Shown: positions 1 through 6,259, counted from the first letter of the stretch. The stretch is DNA of 12,262 nucleotides from Candidatus Magasanikbacteria bacterium RIFOXYD12_FULL_33_17 (GCA_001783255.1 MFRB01000036.1:482-12743), one strand, 5' to 3'. The notes: generated by a model not told the origin, from the letters alone. Program-made: numbers and translations.

Positions 1-401
1 AGCATTTTACCTGTAGGAAATTTACGAATCTGTTTACCCGTTTCTTTTTCTTCAAAAGCAACAGAAAAATCATTATATAATTCATTTCCTTGTTTATCTT
101 TGATAACAACTTGGACTGTTTGAGATGTCTTTGTTGGAGTAGACGAAGTTTTTTCTTCTTTATTAGCTTCTTCGATTTTAGATTCCTCCTCTACATCAGA
201 AGATACTTTGTCTTCACCAGTCTCTATGATGTTAGATTCTTTTTTAGTGTCTTCTGTAATTGAATCTTGATTTTCAACTACAGTTGAATCCATGTTTTCT
301 TTTGTTTCAGTATTTAGTTTTGAGCCGACGTCCACATTACATCCCGTAATAAGTAAGGTAATGCTAAAAAGGATAGCCCCTTTTGCTAATATTGATCCCA
401 T
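1..401 (-). CDS. Lipoprotein, C-terminal part outside the window
   Basis: Reading the minus strand from ATG at 401 gives 133 codons without a stop up to the left edge, so the gene is partial and its stop lies outside the window. The product starts with a short positive/hydrophobic signal peptide and a lipobox (LLITGC, lipidated Cys at residue 21), so it should be a membrane-anchored lipoprotein facing outward. Residues 22 to about 90 are a Ser/Thr/Glu/Lys-rich, probably unstructured linker. From about residue 92 a more ordered part begins (TVQVVIKDKQGNELYND), which looks like the first strands of a beta-rich extracellular domain. The start is supported by the signal peptide and by a well-placed promoter 35 bases upstream. 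The function is unknown. The neighbour on the other side of the gap is transcribed divergently. Confidence 0.8.
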   Translation of the reverse strand, partial: MGSILAKGAILFSITLLITGCNVDVGSKLNTETKENMDSTVVENQDSITEDTKKESNIIETGEDKVSSDVEEESKIEEANKEEKTSSTPTKTSQTVQVVIKDKQGNELYNDFSVAFEEKETGKQIRKFPTGKM

Positions 402-435
402 ACAACTATATTTAAATTATTAGTTAATTTGGCTA

Positions 436-464
436 AATATACAATAAATTTATAATTTTGTCAA
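436..464 (-). promoter_or_regulatory. Sigma-70-type promoter of the partial lipoprotein gene
   Basis: On the minus strand a perfect -35 box TTGACA (459-464) is followed after 17 bases by TATATT (436-441). Predicted transcription starts near 429, giving a leader of about 28 bases before ATG 401. The same TTGACA-17-TATATT arrangement drives the MarR-type gene further right. Confidence 0.7.
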
Positions 465-516
465 GTATAATTCATTTAAAAAAGTTTCAACGTCTTCCCA
501 CACAGAGAGCAAATGA

Positions 517-542
517 AATCAGCTATTTATAGCTGGTTTTTT
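517..542 (+). terminator. Rho-independent terminator, orphan
   Basis: Arms AATCAGCTA (517-525) and TAGCTGGTT (530-538) pair over 9 bp with one G-U pair around a TTTA loop, and T residues run on to 542. The T-tract makes it a plus-strand terminator, yet no plus-strand gene precedes it in the window. Its sequence resembles the terminator at 2390-2416. Confidence 0.6.
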
Positions 543-734
543 GTTGTAATCAAATCCAAATTTGTCTGGTTACAACCTTGTCATTTCGTCGTTATGTTTT
601 TTGTCATTAAGTAAAGTGGTATAAACCATTTTTCGATATTTTGGCTAAGATCAATGGTTATCTTGTTAAAACAAAAGTTATCCACCTTTGGTAGATGGCA
701 GTGCTATATACAAATTATTGAATAAGGTATACAG

Positions 735-758
735 TTAAGTAGTTAAACAACTATTTAA
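735..758. promoter_or_regulatory. Inverted repeat, candidate operator of the first ArsR-type gene
   Basis: Arms TTAAGTAGTT (735-744) and AACTATTTAA (749-758) match at 9 of 10 positions around AAAC and end 14 bases before ATG 773. Size and position fit an autoregulatory site for a dimeric winged-helix repressor. It lacks the TCAA-N6-TTGA core seen before the second ArsR gene. The assignment is inferred from position and symmetry. Confidence 0.45.
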
Positions 759-772
759 TTTAAATTCATAAT

Positions 773-1108
773 ATGCTCAGTGAAAAAGAAATCCAGAAAA
801 ATCGTCAAATTCTTGTCGAAACTGACAAAAATATGGCAGCCACTTTTAAGGTGTTAAGCGATGTAAATCGTTATCGAATTTTTCGTATCTTAGTTGAACA
901 ACCAAAACTTTCAGTAAGCACCATTGCTCAAATTTTAGATATCTCTCTCCCCTTGGCGTCACAACATATTAAAATTTTAGCTCATGCCAATCTGATCCAA
1001 AAGGAACGCGATGGAAAAAAAATTTTTCCAAAAATTAAACAGGACAATCCATTCGTCCCAGCAATACTAAAAACAATTAAACATGCTTATAAACTACGAA
1101 CTAAATAA
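773..1108 (+). CDS. ArsR-type winged-helix transcriptional regulator without cysteines
   Basis: The 111-residue product has the size and layout of the ArsR family. Residues 23-41 match the first helices (FKVLSDVNRYRIFRIL), 47-70 form the helix-turn-helix (STIAQILDISLPLASQHIKIL), and 71-88 form the wing (ANLIQKERDGKKIFPKI). The usual ELCVCDL metal site is replaced by KLSVSTIAQIL and the protein contains no Cys at all, so it should not sense metal through thiolates. It may respond to another signal or act as a constitutive repressor. ATG 773 lies in the AATATG context typical of this window. A lipoprotein gene with a cupredoxin-like domain and a membrane protein gene follow on the same strand with no terminator between, so this is probably the regulator of that operon. 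Confidence 0.8.
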   Translation: MLSEKEIQKNRQILVETDKNMAATFKVLSDVNRYRIFRILVEQPKLSVSTIAQILDISLPLASQHIKILAHANLIQKERDGKKIFPKIKQDNPFVPAILKTIKHAYKLRTK

Positions 1109-1175
1109 ATTATTTAATCATTAAACAAAAAATATATGGAAAACAAATTAAGAAAAGGTGAAAAAATATTATAAT

Positions 1176-1661
1176 ATGAAAAAAAATACCCTGATTCTGC
1201 TTATTTTCGTTTTTTCCATTTTAATGGTTGGAACCGGATGTACAAAGACTGATACCAATAATGAAGATACATTGTCTTTTACTGAAAGAAATAATCAGAA
1301 GTATATCAGCGCTGTTATTATGCCTGGGGTAAAAATTGTTACAACAGAGGTTACAACAAAAGTCGCAACAAAAATAAATACAACAACTGTTGAGACAGAA
1401 GATTATGGAGAAGCTATCACTACATATGACTACCGTTTCCAATTTGCAAATTGTTCAGGAAATCCAGGGTCTTTAACTATGAAACTTGGTACTAAGTTTA
1501 TGATTGATAATCGGGACAATGCAAGTCATCAAATTTCTATAGGCACAAATATATACAAACTTGAGGCATATGATTTTGCGATTGTAAATATTCAAAAGGT
1601 TGGTGATTTTATAATTACCTGTGATGGTGGTGGTGCTGCCCACGCACTAATACAAAAATAA
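1176..1661 (+). CDS. Lipoprotein with cupredoxin-like domain
   Basis: I chose ATG 1176 because it gives a compact signal peptide ending in a lipobox (VGTGC, Cys22). An in-frame GTG at 1158 would only add six residues in front. Residues 23-80 form a Thr-rich linker. Residues about 84-161 look like a cupredoxin fold: YRFQFANCSG, then LTMKLGTKFMIDNRDNASHQISIG with a His (118) in the place of the first copper ligand, and GDFIITCDGGGAAHALIQK with Cys149 and His156. Classical type 1 sites have shorter Cys-to-His spacing and a following Met. Here the spacing is six and no Met follows, so copper binding is plausible but the site would be atypical. Cys93 is a further thiol. The product is probably surface-anchored and involved in electron transfer or metal binding. 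It is separated from the next gene by 4 bases. Confidence 0.65.
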   Translation: MKKNTLILLIFVFSILMVGTGCTKTDTNNEDTLSFTERNNQKYISAVIMPGVKIVTTEVTTKVATKINTTTVETEDYGEAITTYDYRFQFANCSGNPGSLTMKLGTKFMIDNRDNASHQISIGTNIYKLEAYDFAIVNIQKVGDFIITCDGGGAAHALIQK

Positions 1662-1665
1662 TTAT

Positions 1666-2352
1666 ATGAAAATAAATACAATTAATTCATTAATTCTTAA
1701 TCTAGAAAAATATATGAAACAAGAAAAATACAGTACAATGATGATCACCCTCGCTATCATTATCACCACTATTGTAGTTGGTGGTGGAGTTTATTTATGG
1801 CAAAAAAATCAAGTAAATCAACCAATCACAGAGGAAGTTACACAACAAGCAGTGGTAACACCAGTGGTTGTTGCAACAGTAATACCAGTGGTTAAAGAGG
1901 AACCAACTGAACCTTTATCTTATTCAACAACAGGTGTCTCCGCCACACTTTCAAAAAAGACAGCAACATTTGATTATACTGCTAAAACATTAAAGGAAAT
2001 GGCAGATGAATGTGGTTCAGAACATGCTACTGACTACTTCGATCAATTGGTCTCAAAATTTAGTGGTACAACAAAAACGATGTACAACTTCAAATATAAT
2101 GGTGAAAGCCAAGAATCTGACACATTTGTAGTTACTCTTTTACCTAACAAAGCTGGATATACTTCACTTGATCAATTCAAAAAAGATTTTGACTTATGTT
2201 ATGCTGGCGGAGACGCTTATCCAATAATGCTTAATAGCGATTGGCTTCTTTTTGAAAGCTCTTGCGGAAGTGGATATAGTGATGGCTCAGGAAAACCTAT
2301 TGGATGTGACGAGGTAAAAAAAGTTGTCGAACCAACTTTAAAATTAAACTAA
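1666..2352 (+). CDS. Membrane-anchored protein with four Cys, function unknown
   Basis: The 228-residue product has one transmembrane segment (about 25-45, MITLAIIITTIVVGGGVYLW), then a Val/Thr/Pro-rich linker (50-90) and an extracytoplasmic domain (about 95-228). The domain contains four Cys (116, 178, 200, 214), enough for two disulfides, and a Gly/Ser-rich loop around 200-213. No known family is recognised. An in-frame ATG at 1714 (residue 17, MKQEKYSTMMIT) gives a more usual short cytoplasmic tail and may be the real start. The 1666 start is kept because it lies 4 bases after the lipoprotein stop. The gene is last in a probable operon with the ArsR-type and cupredoxin-like genes and is followed by a strong terminator. 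Confidence 0.75.
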   Translation: MKINTINSLILNLEKYMKQEKYSTMMITLAIIITTIVVGGGVYLWQKNQVNQPITEEVTQQAVVTPVVVATVIPVVKEEPTEPLSYSTTGVSATLSKKTATFDYTAKTLKEMADECGSEHATDYFDQLVSKFSGTTKTMYNFKYNGESQESDTFVVTLLPNKAGYTSLDQFKKDFDLCYAGGDAYPIMLNSDWLLFESSCGSGYSDGSGKPIGCDEVKKVVEPTLKLN

Positions 2353-2389
2353 AATAATAGCCTAACGTCTCATAACAACGTAAACAAAC

Positions 2390-2416
2390 AAAACCAGCTA
2401 TTCAAGCTGGTTTTTT
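2390..2416 (+). terminator. Rho-independent terminator of the cupredoxin operon
   Basis: AAAACCAGCT (2390-2399) and AGCTGGTTTT (2405-2414) form a perfect 10-bp stem with an ATTCA loop, followed by further T residues. It closes the 773-2352 operon 37 bases after the last stop codon. Confidence 0.85.
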
Positions 2417-2427
2417 GTTATCTCCAA

Positions 2428-2457
2428 TTTGCACAAAAAAACATTATGCTGTATTAT
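2428..2457 (+). promoter_or_regulatory. Candidate promoter of the arsR-trx-permease operon
   Basis: TTGCAC (2428-2433) and TATTAT (2452-2457) are 18 bases apart. Predicted transcription would start near 2464, inside the inverted repeat at 2455-2476, so a bound repressor would block it. An alternative -10 box, TATACT at 2473-2478, has no good -35 partner. Confidence 0.5.
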
Positions 2458-2476
2458 ATCAATATCTGTTGATATA
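2455..2476. promoter_or_regulatory. ArsR/SmtB operator
   Basis: TATATCAA (2455-2462) and TTGATATA (2469-2476) form a perfect 8-bp inverted repeat with 6 bases between. The TCAA-N6-TTGA core and AT-rich flanks are what is known for ArsR/SmtB-family operators. It overlaps the predicted -10 box and start point of the operon and lies 15 bases before ATG 2492, so it is very likely the autoregulatory site of the CVC-type ArsR. Confidence 0.75.
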
Positions 2477-2491
2477 CTTTATATAAAAACT

Positions 2492-2800
2492 ATGCCAAAA
2501 ATAAAATGTTGTAGCAACAAAAAAATAAGTAACGAACTAAAAAAGACTGTGGATTTTTTGAAAATAATTTCTGAAGAAAACAGGATGCGTATTTTGTGTA
2601 TTTTGAAAAGTGGACCAAAATGTGTGTGTGAAATTTGGCCAAATTTAGACTTGTCACAAAATCTAACTTCACATCATCTCAGTGTCTTGAAAGAACTTGG
2701 TCTAGTAAAATCAAAAAAACAAGGACTAAAAGTATTTTATGAATTGAATGACAAAAATTTACAAAAACAATTAATTAATCTTGATTTATTCTTAAAGTAA
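2492..2800 (+). CDS. ArsR/SmtB-family metal- or metalloid-responsive repressor
   Basis: The product from ATG 2492 has 102 residues. An upstream in-frame ATG (2429) would put the promoter and operator inside the gene, so the shorter form is preferred. Residues 15-40 hold the first helices (ELKKTVDFLKIISEENRMRILCIL), 43-49 the metal site, 53-70 the recognition helix-turn-helix (SQNLTSHHLSVLKELG), and 71-86 the wing. The metal site reads PKCVCEIW (Cys44, Cys46), matching the ELCVCDL box in helix 3 that binds arsenite, antimonite or soft metals. Cys6 and Cys7 near the N-terminus could complete a CadC-like thiolate site, and Cys36 is a third option. It probably represses its own operon and releases DNA when the metal binds. 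A thioredoxin-like gene follows after 5 bases and then a permease gene. Confidence 0.88.
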   Translation: MPKIKCCSNKKISNELKKTVDFLKIISEENRMRILCILKSGPKCVCEIWPNLDLSQNLTSHHLSVLKELGLVKSKKQGLKVFYELNDKNLQKQLINLDLFLK

Positions 2801-2805
2801 AAAAT

Positions 2806-3105
2806 ATGCTCATAAAAATTCTCGGCTCAGGTTGTCCTAATTGTGTAAGATTAGAAGCTAGCGTCAAAAAAGCTGTAGAAGCTTTGGATTTGAAAGAAGC
2901 TATAATAGAAAAAATCACCGACATTGGACTTATCATGAATTATGGAGTGATGAGTACCCCTGCTCTAGTCGTAGATGAACAAGTCCTAAGTTATGGTCGT
3001 GTGCCAGATGTGAGTGAAATAAAAGAAATGTTGAATAATGCACCAAAAATAGACACAACAATTCCAAATAAAAATAATAACTGTGGTTGTGGCAATAAAT
3101 GTTAA
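2806..3105 (+). CDS. Small thioredoxin-fold protein (redox-active disulfide type) with Cys-rich tail
   Basis: The 99-residue product matches the short thioredoxin-like family often paired with ArsR and DUF318 permease genes. Residues 2-13 give the first strand and active site (LIKILGSGCPNC, CPNC at 10-13), residues 51-52 the cis-Pro motif (TP) before strand ALVVDEQVLSYG, and 65-77 the last helix. Residues 78-99 form an extra tail ending in NNCGCGNKC, with Cys at 93, 95 and 99. That tail could bind soft metals or be a second redox site. The protein is cytoplasmic because no signal peptide is visible. Its likely role is thiol-disulfide exchange or passing metal or metalloid to the transporter encoded next. 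That role is inferred from context. ATG 2806 lies 5 bases after the regulator's stop. Confidence 0.85.
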   Translation: MLIKILGSGCPNCVRLEASVKKAVEALDLKEAIIEKITDIGLIMNYGVMSTPALVVDEQVLSYGRVPDVSEIKEMLNNAPKIDTTIPNKNNNCGCGNKC

Positions 3106-3108
3106 TCT

Positions 3109-3147
3109 ATGAATATTTTCTACCCAATACAACTATTAGCCGATTAG
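3109..3147 (+). other. Original start of the permease gene, closed by an in-frame TAG
   Basis: ATG 3109 begins 3 bases after the thioredoxin stop, as expected within this operon, and reads MNIFYPIQLLAD before TAG at 3145-3147. The same frame then continues without a break into the permease (LTYQVFFISP...). From memory, many relatives of this family begin with a similar segment reading ADWLTYQV, so the TAG appears to replace a Trp codon (TGG to TAG, one base). This could be a nonsense mutation, a sequence error or a recoded stop. The family comparison is recalled and not computed. Confidence 0.65.
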
Positions 3148-4077
3148 TTGACTTACCAAGTCTTCTTTATCTCACCAAATACACTTTTGGCTAGTAGCCT
3201 CAATTTTTTTATTTTTGATACTATAAAAATATTTTTATTACTAATCGTAATTATTTATATAGTTTCTATTATTAGATCATTTTTACCACCCGAAAAAGTA
3301 CGACATTTTTTGTCCAACAAAAATAAATTTGTGAGCAACATTCTCGCTTCTCTACTCGGCATAGTCACTCCCTTTTGTTCTTGTTCGGCTGTTCCCCTTT
3401 TCTTAGGCTTCGTCGAAGCTGGAGTACCGTTTAGTGCCACATTTTCTTTTCTCGTCGCTTCCCCGATGATAAATGAAGTCGCTCTCATACTACTGTTTGG
3501 AATGTTTGGCTGGAAAATAGCGACTATCTATATTGTCAGTGGTTTACTTATCGCTATTTTTTCTGGCTTGATTATCGGCAAATTGCCGGTAGAACACCTA
3601 CTCACAGATCTAGTCCGCAAAAATCAACAAAAAAACAATCTACCACTACCAAAAATGACTGCTAAACAAAGACACAAATATGCTCTAAATTATACTTGGG
3701 ATATTGTCAAAAAAGTCTGGCTTTATGTCATCATCGGGATTGGTCTTGGTGCTTGGATACACGGTTATGTTCCAGCTGATTTCTTGGCGCAATATGCAGG
3801 CGCAGACAAATGGTATGCCGTACCACTTGCGGTAATCGTCGGCATTCCACTCTATTCCAATACAGCCGGTGTGATTCCTCTAGTCAGCGCTCTGACTGAA
3901 AAAGGTGTGGCGATTGGTACGACTTTAGCTTTTATGATGGCGGTCACTGCCCTATCTTTGCCAGAATTTATGATTTTGAAAAAAGTGATGAAGACTAAAC
4001 TTATTATTATTTTTACTTCTGTCGTCGGTCTAGGGATTATTTTTACGGGATATTTGTTTAATCTGTTGATTAAATAG
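3148..4077 (+). CDS. DUF318/ArsP-type permease (predicted metal/metalloid efflux)
   Basis: The uninterrupted frame gives 309 residues from TTG 3148 to TAG 4077. It is a polytopic inner-membrane protein with about eight hydrophobic segments (near 18-43, 62-90, 95-120, 124-146, 187-208, 224-246, 255-275, 284-306). Family hallmarks are TPFCSCSAVPLF (74-85) with two Cys, SPMINEVAL (105-113), PLYSNTAG (234-241) and LPEFMILKK (271-279). Relatives include ArsP, which exports trivalent organoarsenicals. The substrate here is unknown, but the CVC repressor and thioredoxin upstream point to a soft metal or metalloid. The body looks intact and conserved. TTG 3148 is an unlikely natural start because an upstream ATG in the same frame (3109) is better placed, but a TAG separates them. 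Production may depend on TTG re-initiation or readthrough, or the gene may be dead. Confidence 0.8.
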   Translation: MTYQVFFISPNTLLASSLNFFIFDTIKIFLLLIVIIYIVSIIRSFLPPEKVRHFLSNKNKFVSNILASLLGIVTPFCSCSAVPLFLGFVEAGVPFSATFSFLVASPMINEVALILLFGMFGWKIATIYIVSGLLIAIFSGLIIGKLPVEHLLTDLVRKNQQKNNLPLPKMTAKQRHKYALNYTWDIVKKVWLYVIIGIGLGAWIHGYVPADFLAQYAGADKWYAVPLAVIVGIPLYSNTAGVIPLVSALTEKGVAIGTTLAFMMAVTALSLPEFMILKKVMKTKLIIIFTSVVGLGIIFTGYLFNLLIK

Positions 4078-4101
4078 CCCTTATTTTAGTTTTTTAGTGA
4101 G

Positions 4102-4129
4102 AAAATCAGCTTTGTGGATCTGGTTTTTT
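4102..4129 (+). terminator. Rho-independent terminator after the permease
   Basis: AAAATCAG (4102-4109) and CTGGTTTT (4120-4127) pair over 8 bp with one G-U pair around a 10-base loop, followed by more T. It is weaker than the other terminators in the window but sits just after the operon's last stop codon. Confidence 0.5.
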
Positions 4130-4200
4130 GTTTGCTTTTTATCGTAAAAATGTAATAATTGTGATAAGAAATAAAATATTATGTTTTAAATCAATAAAAT

Positions 4201-4333
4201 ATGTCAAAAATAAAAAATAATGATTTACTAAAAAATAAATTAGTTGAAATAGAAAATTTTTTTTAGAAAAAATACTAGATATAGATATAAGCGAATCTGA
4301 ATACAAAAATATATTATTAACAAAAACTTTAAA
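4201..4333 (+). pseudogene. Truncated and frameshifted small gene remnant
   Basis: ATG 4201 has the same AATATG context as real starts in this window and reads MSKIKNNDLLKNKLVEIENFF before TAG at 4264-4266, right after a run of eight T. In the -1 frame the reading continues smoothly as LEKILDIDISESEYKN and ILLTKTLNYFS. It then enters the 3' end of the oppositely oriented ABC ATPase gene without a stop of its own. The two parts together look like the N-terminal 45-50 residues of a Lys/Asn/Glu-rich helical protein. The simplest reading is a gene that lost its 3' part at a junction near 4330 and gained a one-base change in the T-run. Programmed -1 slippage on T TTT TTT is possible but less likely. 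No family is recognised. Confidence 0.4.
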
Positions 4334-4999
4334 CTATTTCTCTATAACCCCATCTTTTAACCATATCACCCTATCAACCCATTTTTTGTCATCAGGTTCA
4401 TGGGTAACCATTATTATTGTCTGTCCGTTTTCTTTATTAAGTTTTTTAAATAGGTTTAAAATTACTTCTGATGATTCTGTATCCAAATTTGCTGTTGGTT
4501 CATCAGCAAATAAAATTGATGGATTGTTTACCAAAGCTCTTGCAATAGCCACTCTTTGCTGTTCTCCACCAGACATTTCTTTTGGTAGATGATCTATTCT
4601 TTCGCCAAGTCCTACTTTTTCTAACATTTCAGTAGCTTTTCTTATGTATTCTTTTTTATCTATATTCAAAAGCATGAGTGGCAAATAAACTGACTCAAGA
4701 GCAGTTAATTCAGGCAAGAGCGCATAAGATTGAAATACATATCCTAATTCTTTTAGACGGAATTCAGCTTTTTTACTTTCACTAAGTAATACGAGATTAG
4801 TATCTTTCATAATAATCTCTCCACTCGTTGGTGTATCAAGTAAACCAATTTGATGCAGAAGGGTAGATTTTCCAGAACCACTACGCCCCATCAAAGCAAC
4901 AAATTCACCTTTTTTAATACCAAAATTAATATCTTTAAGTGCGTGAGTTGGCACCCTTCCTTCGTATGTTTTTTTTAAATTTTTTACTTCAATAATCAT
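4334..4999 (-). CDS. ABC transporter ATP-binding protein, MacB/LolD type
   Basis: The 221-residue product has the full length of this ATPase subfamily. Motifs in order are Walker A GRSGSGKST (38-46), Q-loop Gln90 (YVFQSYALLPELT), signature MSGGEQQRVAIARAL (142-156), Walker B ILFADEP (162-168), D-loop (NLD, 171-173) and the H-loop His200 (MVTHEP). The QSYALLPELTA segment and the HALKDIN start are typical of ATPases that partner FtsX-fold permeases. It should sit on the cytoplasmic face and power the permease encoded just upstream, with 10 bases between the genes. Such systems act in mechanotransmission, lipoprotein release or peptide/drug export. The substrate here is unknown. The MarR-type gene upstream suggests induction by a small molecule. 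Confidence 0.93.
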   Translation of the reverse strand: MIIEVKNLKKTYEGRVPTHALKDINFGIKKGEFVALMGRSGSGKSTLLHQIGLLDTPTSGEIIMKDTNLVLLSESKKAEFRLKELGYVFQSYALLPELTALESVYLPLMLLNIDKKEYIRKATEMLEKVGLGERIDHLPKEMSGGEQQRVAIARALVNNPSILFADEPTANLDTESSEVILNLFKKLNKENGQTIIMVTHEPDDKKWVDRVIWLKDGVIEK

Positions 5000-5009
5000 A
5001 AAATTTATT

Positions 5010-6224
5010 TTATTCCCAAATTGATTTTAATATACTTTCTCTAGCTCCACGATACGCAGGAAAAAAACCACCAACAAGAGATGCTAATAGTAGACTAATA
5101 TTGCTGATTCTTATGATATTAAAGGTTACTTTTAGAGATACCCATCCGACAGGAAAATCAAGAGGATTGGCTATAAATAATGGTCGTAGAATAAATAAAA
5201 TAACCGATGCTCCCAGTATAATACCAACTATTCCATAGAACAAAGCTTGTATTACAAAAGAAAAAATTATAGTATTTTCTTTCATACCAATTGCTTTTAG
5301 TATTCCAATTTGTTTTCGTTTATTTACGACACTTACAAATATGATAATAAATATAGTTACTCCAGCTACAATTGTTCCTATCACACCAAGTATGACACTA
5401 ATCATAGTAAAACTACTACTTGCACTTGAAGTGAATCCCATCAATTCATCCCACCTTTTAATATCTTCATTTTGTAAACCCAAATTTTTAATCTCATTAA
5501 TATAAATATCTTCTTCTCCTATATTATCTATTTTAACTAATATTTCTGACGCTAAATTATGAACTTTCAAAATAGATTCCATTTCTTTTTTTGTTATAAA
5601 AGCCATCTGGTCAACCTGTGTATTTTTCACACTAAAAATACCTTTTACAGTATATGTTCTTTTAATATTATTACTAAATTGCACATCTATTTTGTCTCCA
5701 ACCAAAATACCACCGAGACTCAGATGTTCTAAACCACCGCCATGTCCGCCGGCAATTTCTTTCCCTATCATTATCTGGTCTCTGTCTGTTGATTCTAAAT
5801 ACGAACCCTCAATTATTGAATCATGAATCTCTGTAACTTTTCTTTCATCTTTTATATCTATAGATTTTACAACCCACTTACCATTTTTGATATTATTACC
5901 ATCATTATATTCATCATAACTGATGAGAGCCTTATCTACATAATGTGCAGAGCTTCCAATGATTCCAGGTATAGTATCTATCAGCTGTATAGCTTCTTTA
6001 TTATCTATATATGTTTTGTTTATTCCAGGTTCTATTACGATATTAGAATATTGATTATTTATTGATTCTCTATTTATAGCCTCTACTATTCCTCCAAATA
6101 TAGAAGATATAAAAACAAGATTGACATAAGCTAGTGTCATTATAAGTATGGTCATCACTAATGTACCCTTACTACCTCTTTTTATAGAGGTATAAGCAAG
6201 AAAAAAGGAAGTTTTAATATTCAT
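5010..6224 (-). CDS. FtsX/MacB-type ABC transporter permease
   Basis: The 404-residue product has the usual architecture: a first membrane helix (about 21-47), a periplasmic-type domain (about 50-265, MacB core-like), then three helices (about 272-300, 318-346, 368-392). NKRKQIGILKAIGMKENTI (301-319) is the characteristic cytoplasmic loop of FtsX-fold permeases, and FFPAYRGARESILKSIWE (387-404) is the conserved C-terminal end. A Gly/His-rich loop, GGHGGGLEH (159-167), stands out in the extracytoplasmic domain. It is partnered by the ATPase gene 10 bases downstream. Two copies of the permease are expected in the complex. It lies 178 bases after the MarR-type gene with no clear terminator between, so it may be co-transcribed with it. 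Confidence 0.9.
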   Translation of the reverse strand: MNIKTSFFLAYTSIKRGSKGTLVMTILIMTLAYVNLVFISSIFGGIVEAINRESINNQYSNIVIEPGINKTYIDNKEAIQLIDTIPGIIGSSAHYVDKALISYDEYNDGNNIKNGKWVVKSIDIKDERKVTEIHDSIIEGSYLESTDRDQIMIGKEIAGGHGGGLEHLSLGGILVGDKIDVQFSNNIKRTYTVKGIFSVKNTQVDQMAFITKKEMESILKVHNLASEILVKIDNIGEEDIYINEIKNLGLQNEDIKRWDELMGFTSSASSSFTMISVILGVIGTIVAGVTIFIIIFVSVVNKRKQIGILKAIGMKENTIIFSFVIQALFYGIVGIILGASVILFILRPLFIANPLDFPVGWVSLKVTFNIIRISNISLLLASLVGGFFPAYRGARESILKSIWE

Positions 6225-6259
6225 TTTAAGACTTTTAATTTATATATTAATATATTGAC

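Larger units (their letters stand above)
402..772. other. 371-base intergenic region between divergent genes
   Basis: No credible ORF was found here. The stretch holds the minus-strand promoter of the lipoprotein gene (436-464), a U-tailed hairpin pointing right (517-542) and an inverted repeat just before the next gene (735-758). Bases 545-730 show nothing I can assign. A plus-strand TATAAT lies at 466-471 but has no convincing -35 box. Confidence 0.6.

Noticed and set aside
678..686. TTATCCACC, close to a DnaA box (another, TTATCCACT, at 11553-11561)
   Set aside because: Two isolated near-matches more than 10 kb apart, with no cluster, no AT-rich unwinding element and no dnaA or dnaN nearby, do not make an origin.
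2429..2491. N-terminal extension of the metal-type ArsR from ATG 2429
   Set aside because: It would cover the promoter and operator and adds a sequence unlike ArsR N-termini. ATG 2492 gives the normal family length.
4257..4264. Programmed -1 frameshift at T TTT TTT
   Set aside because: The motif is compatible, but the downstream frame has no natural end and runs into an antisense gene, so decay is the simpler reading.
6242..6255. Perfect palindrome ATATATTAATATAT before the ABC permease gene
   Set aside because: It is pure A/T, expected by chance in such sequence, and does not match the MarR-type operator. It is mentioned only with the possible internal promoter.
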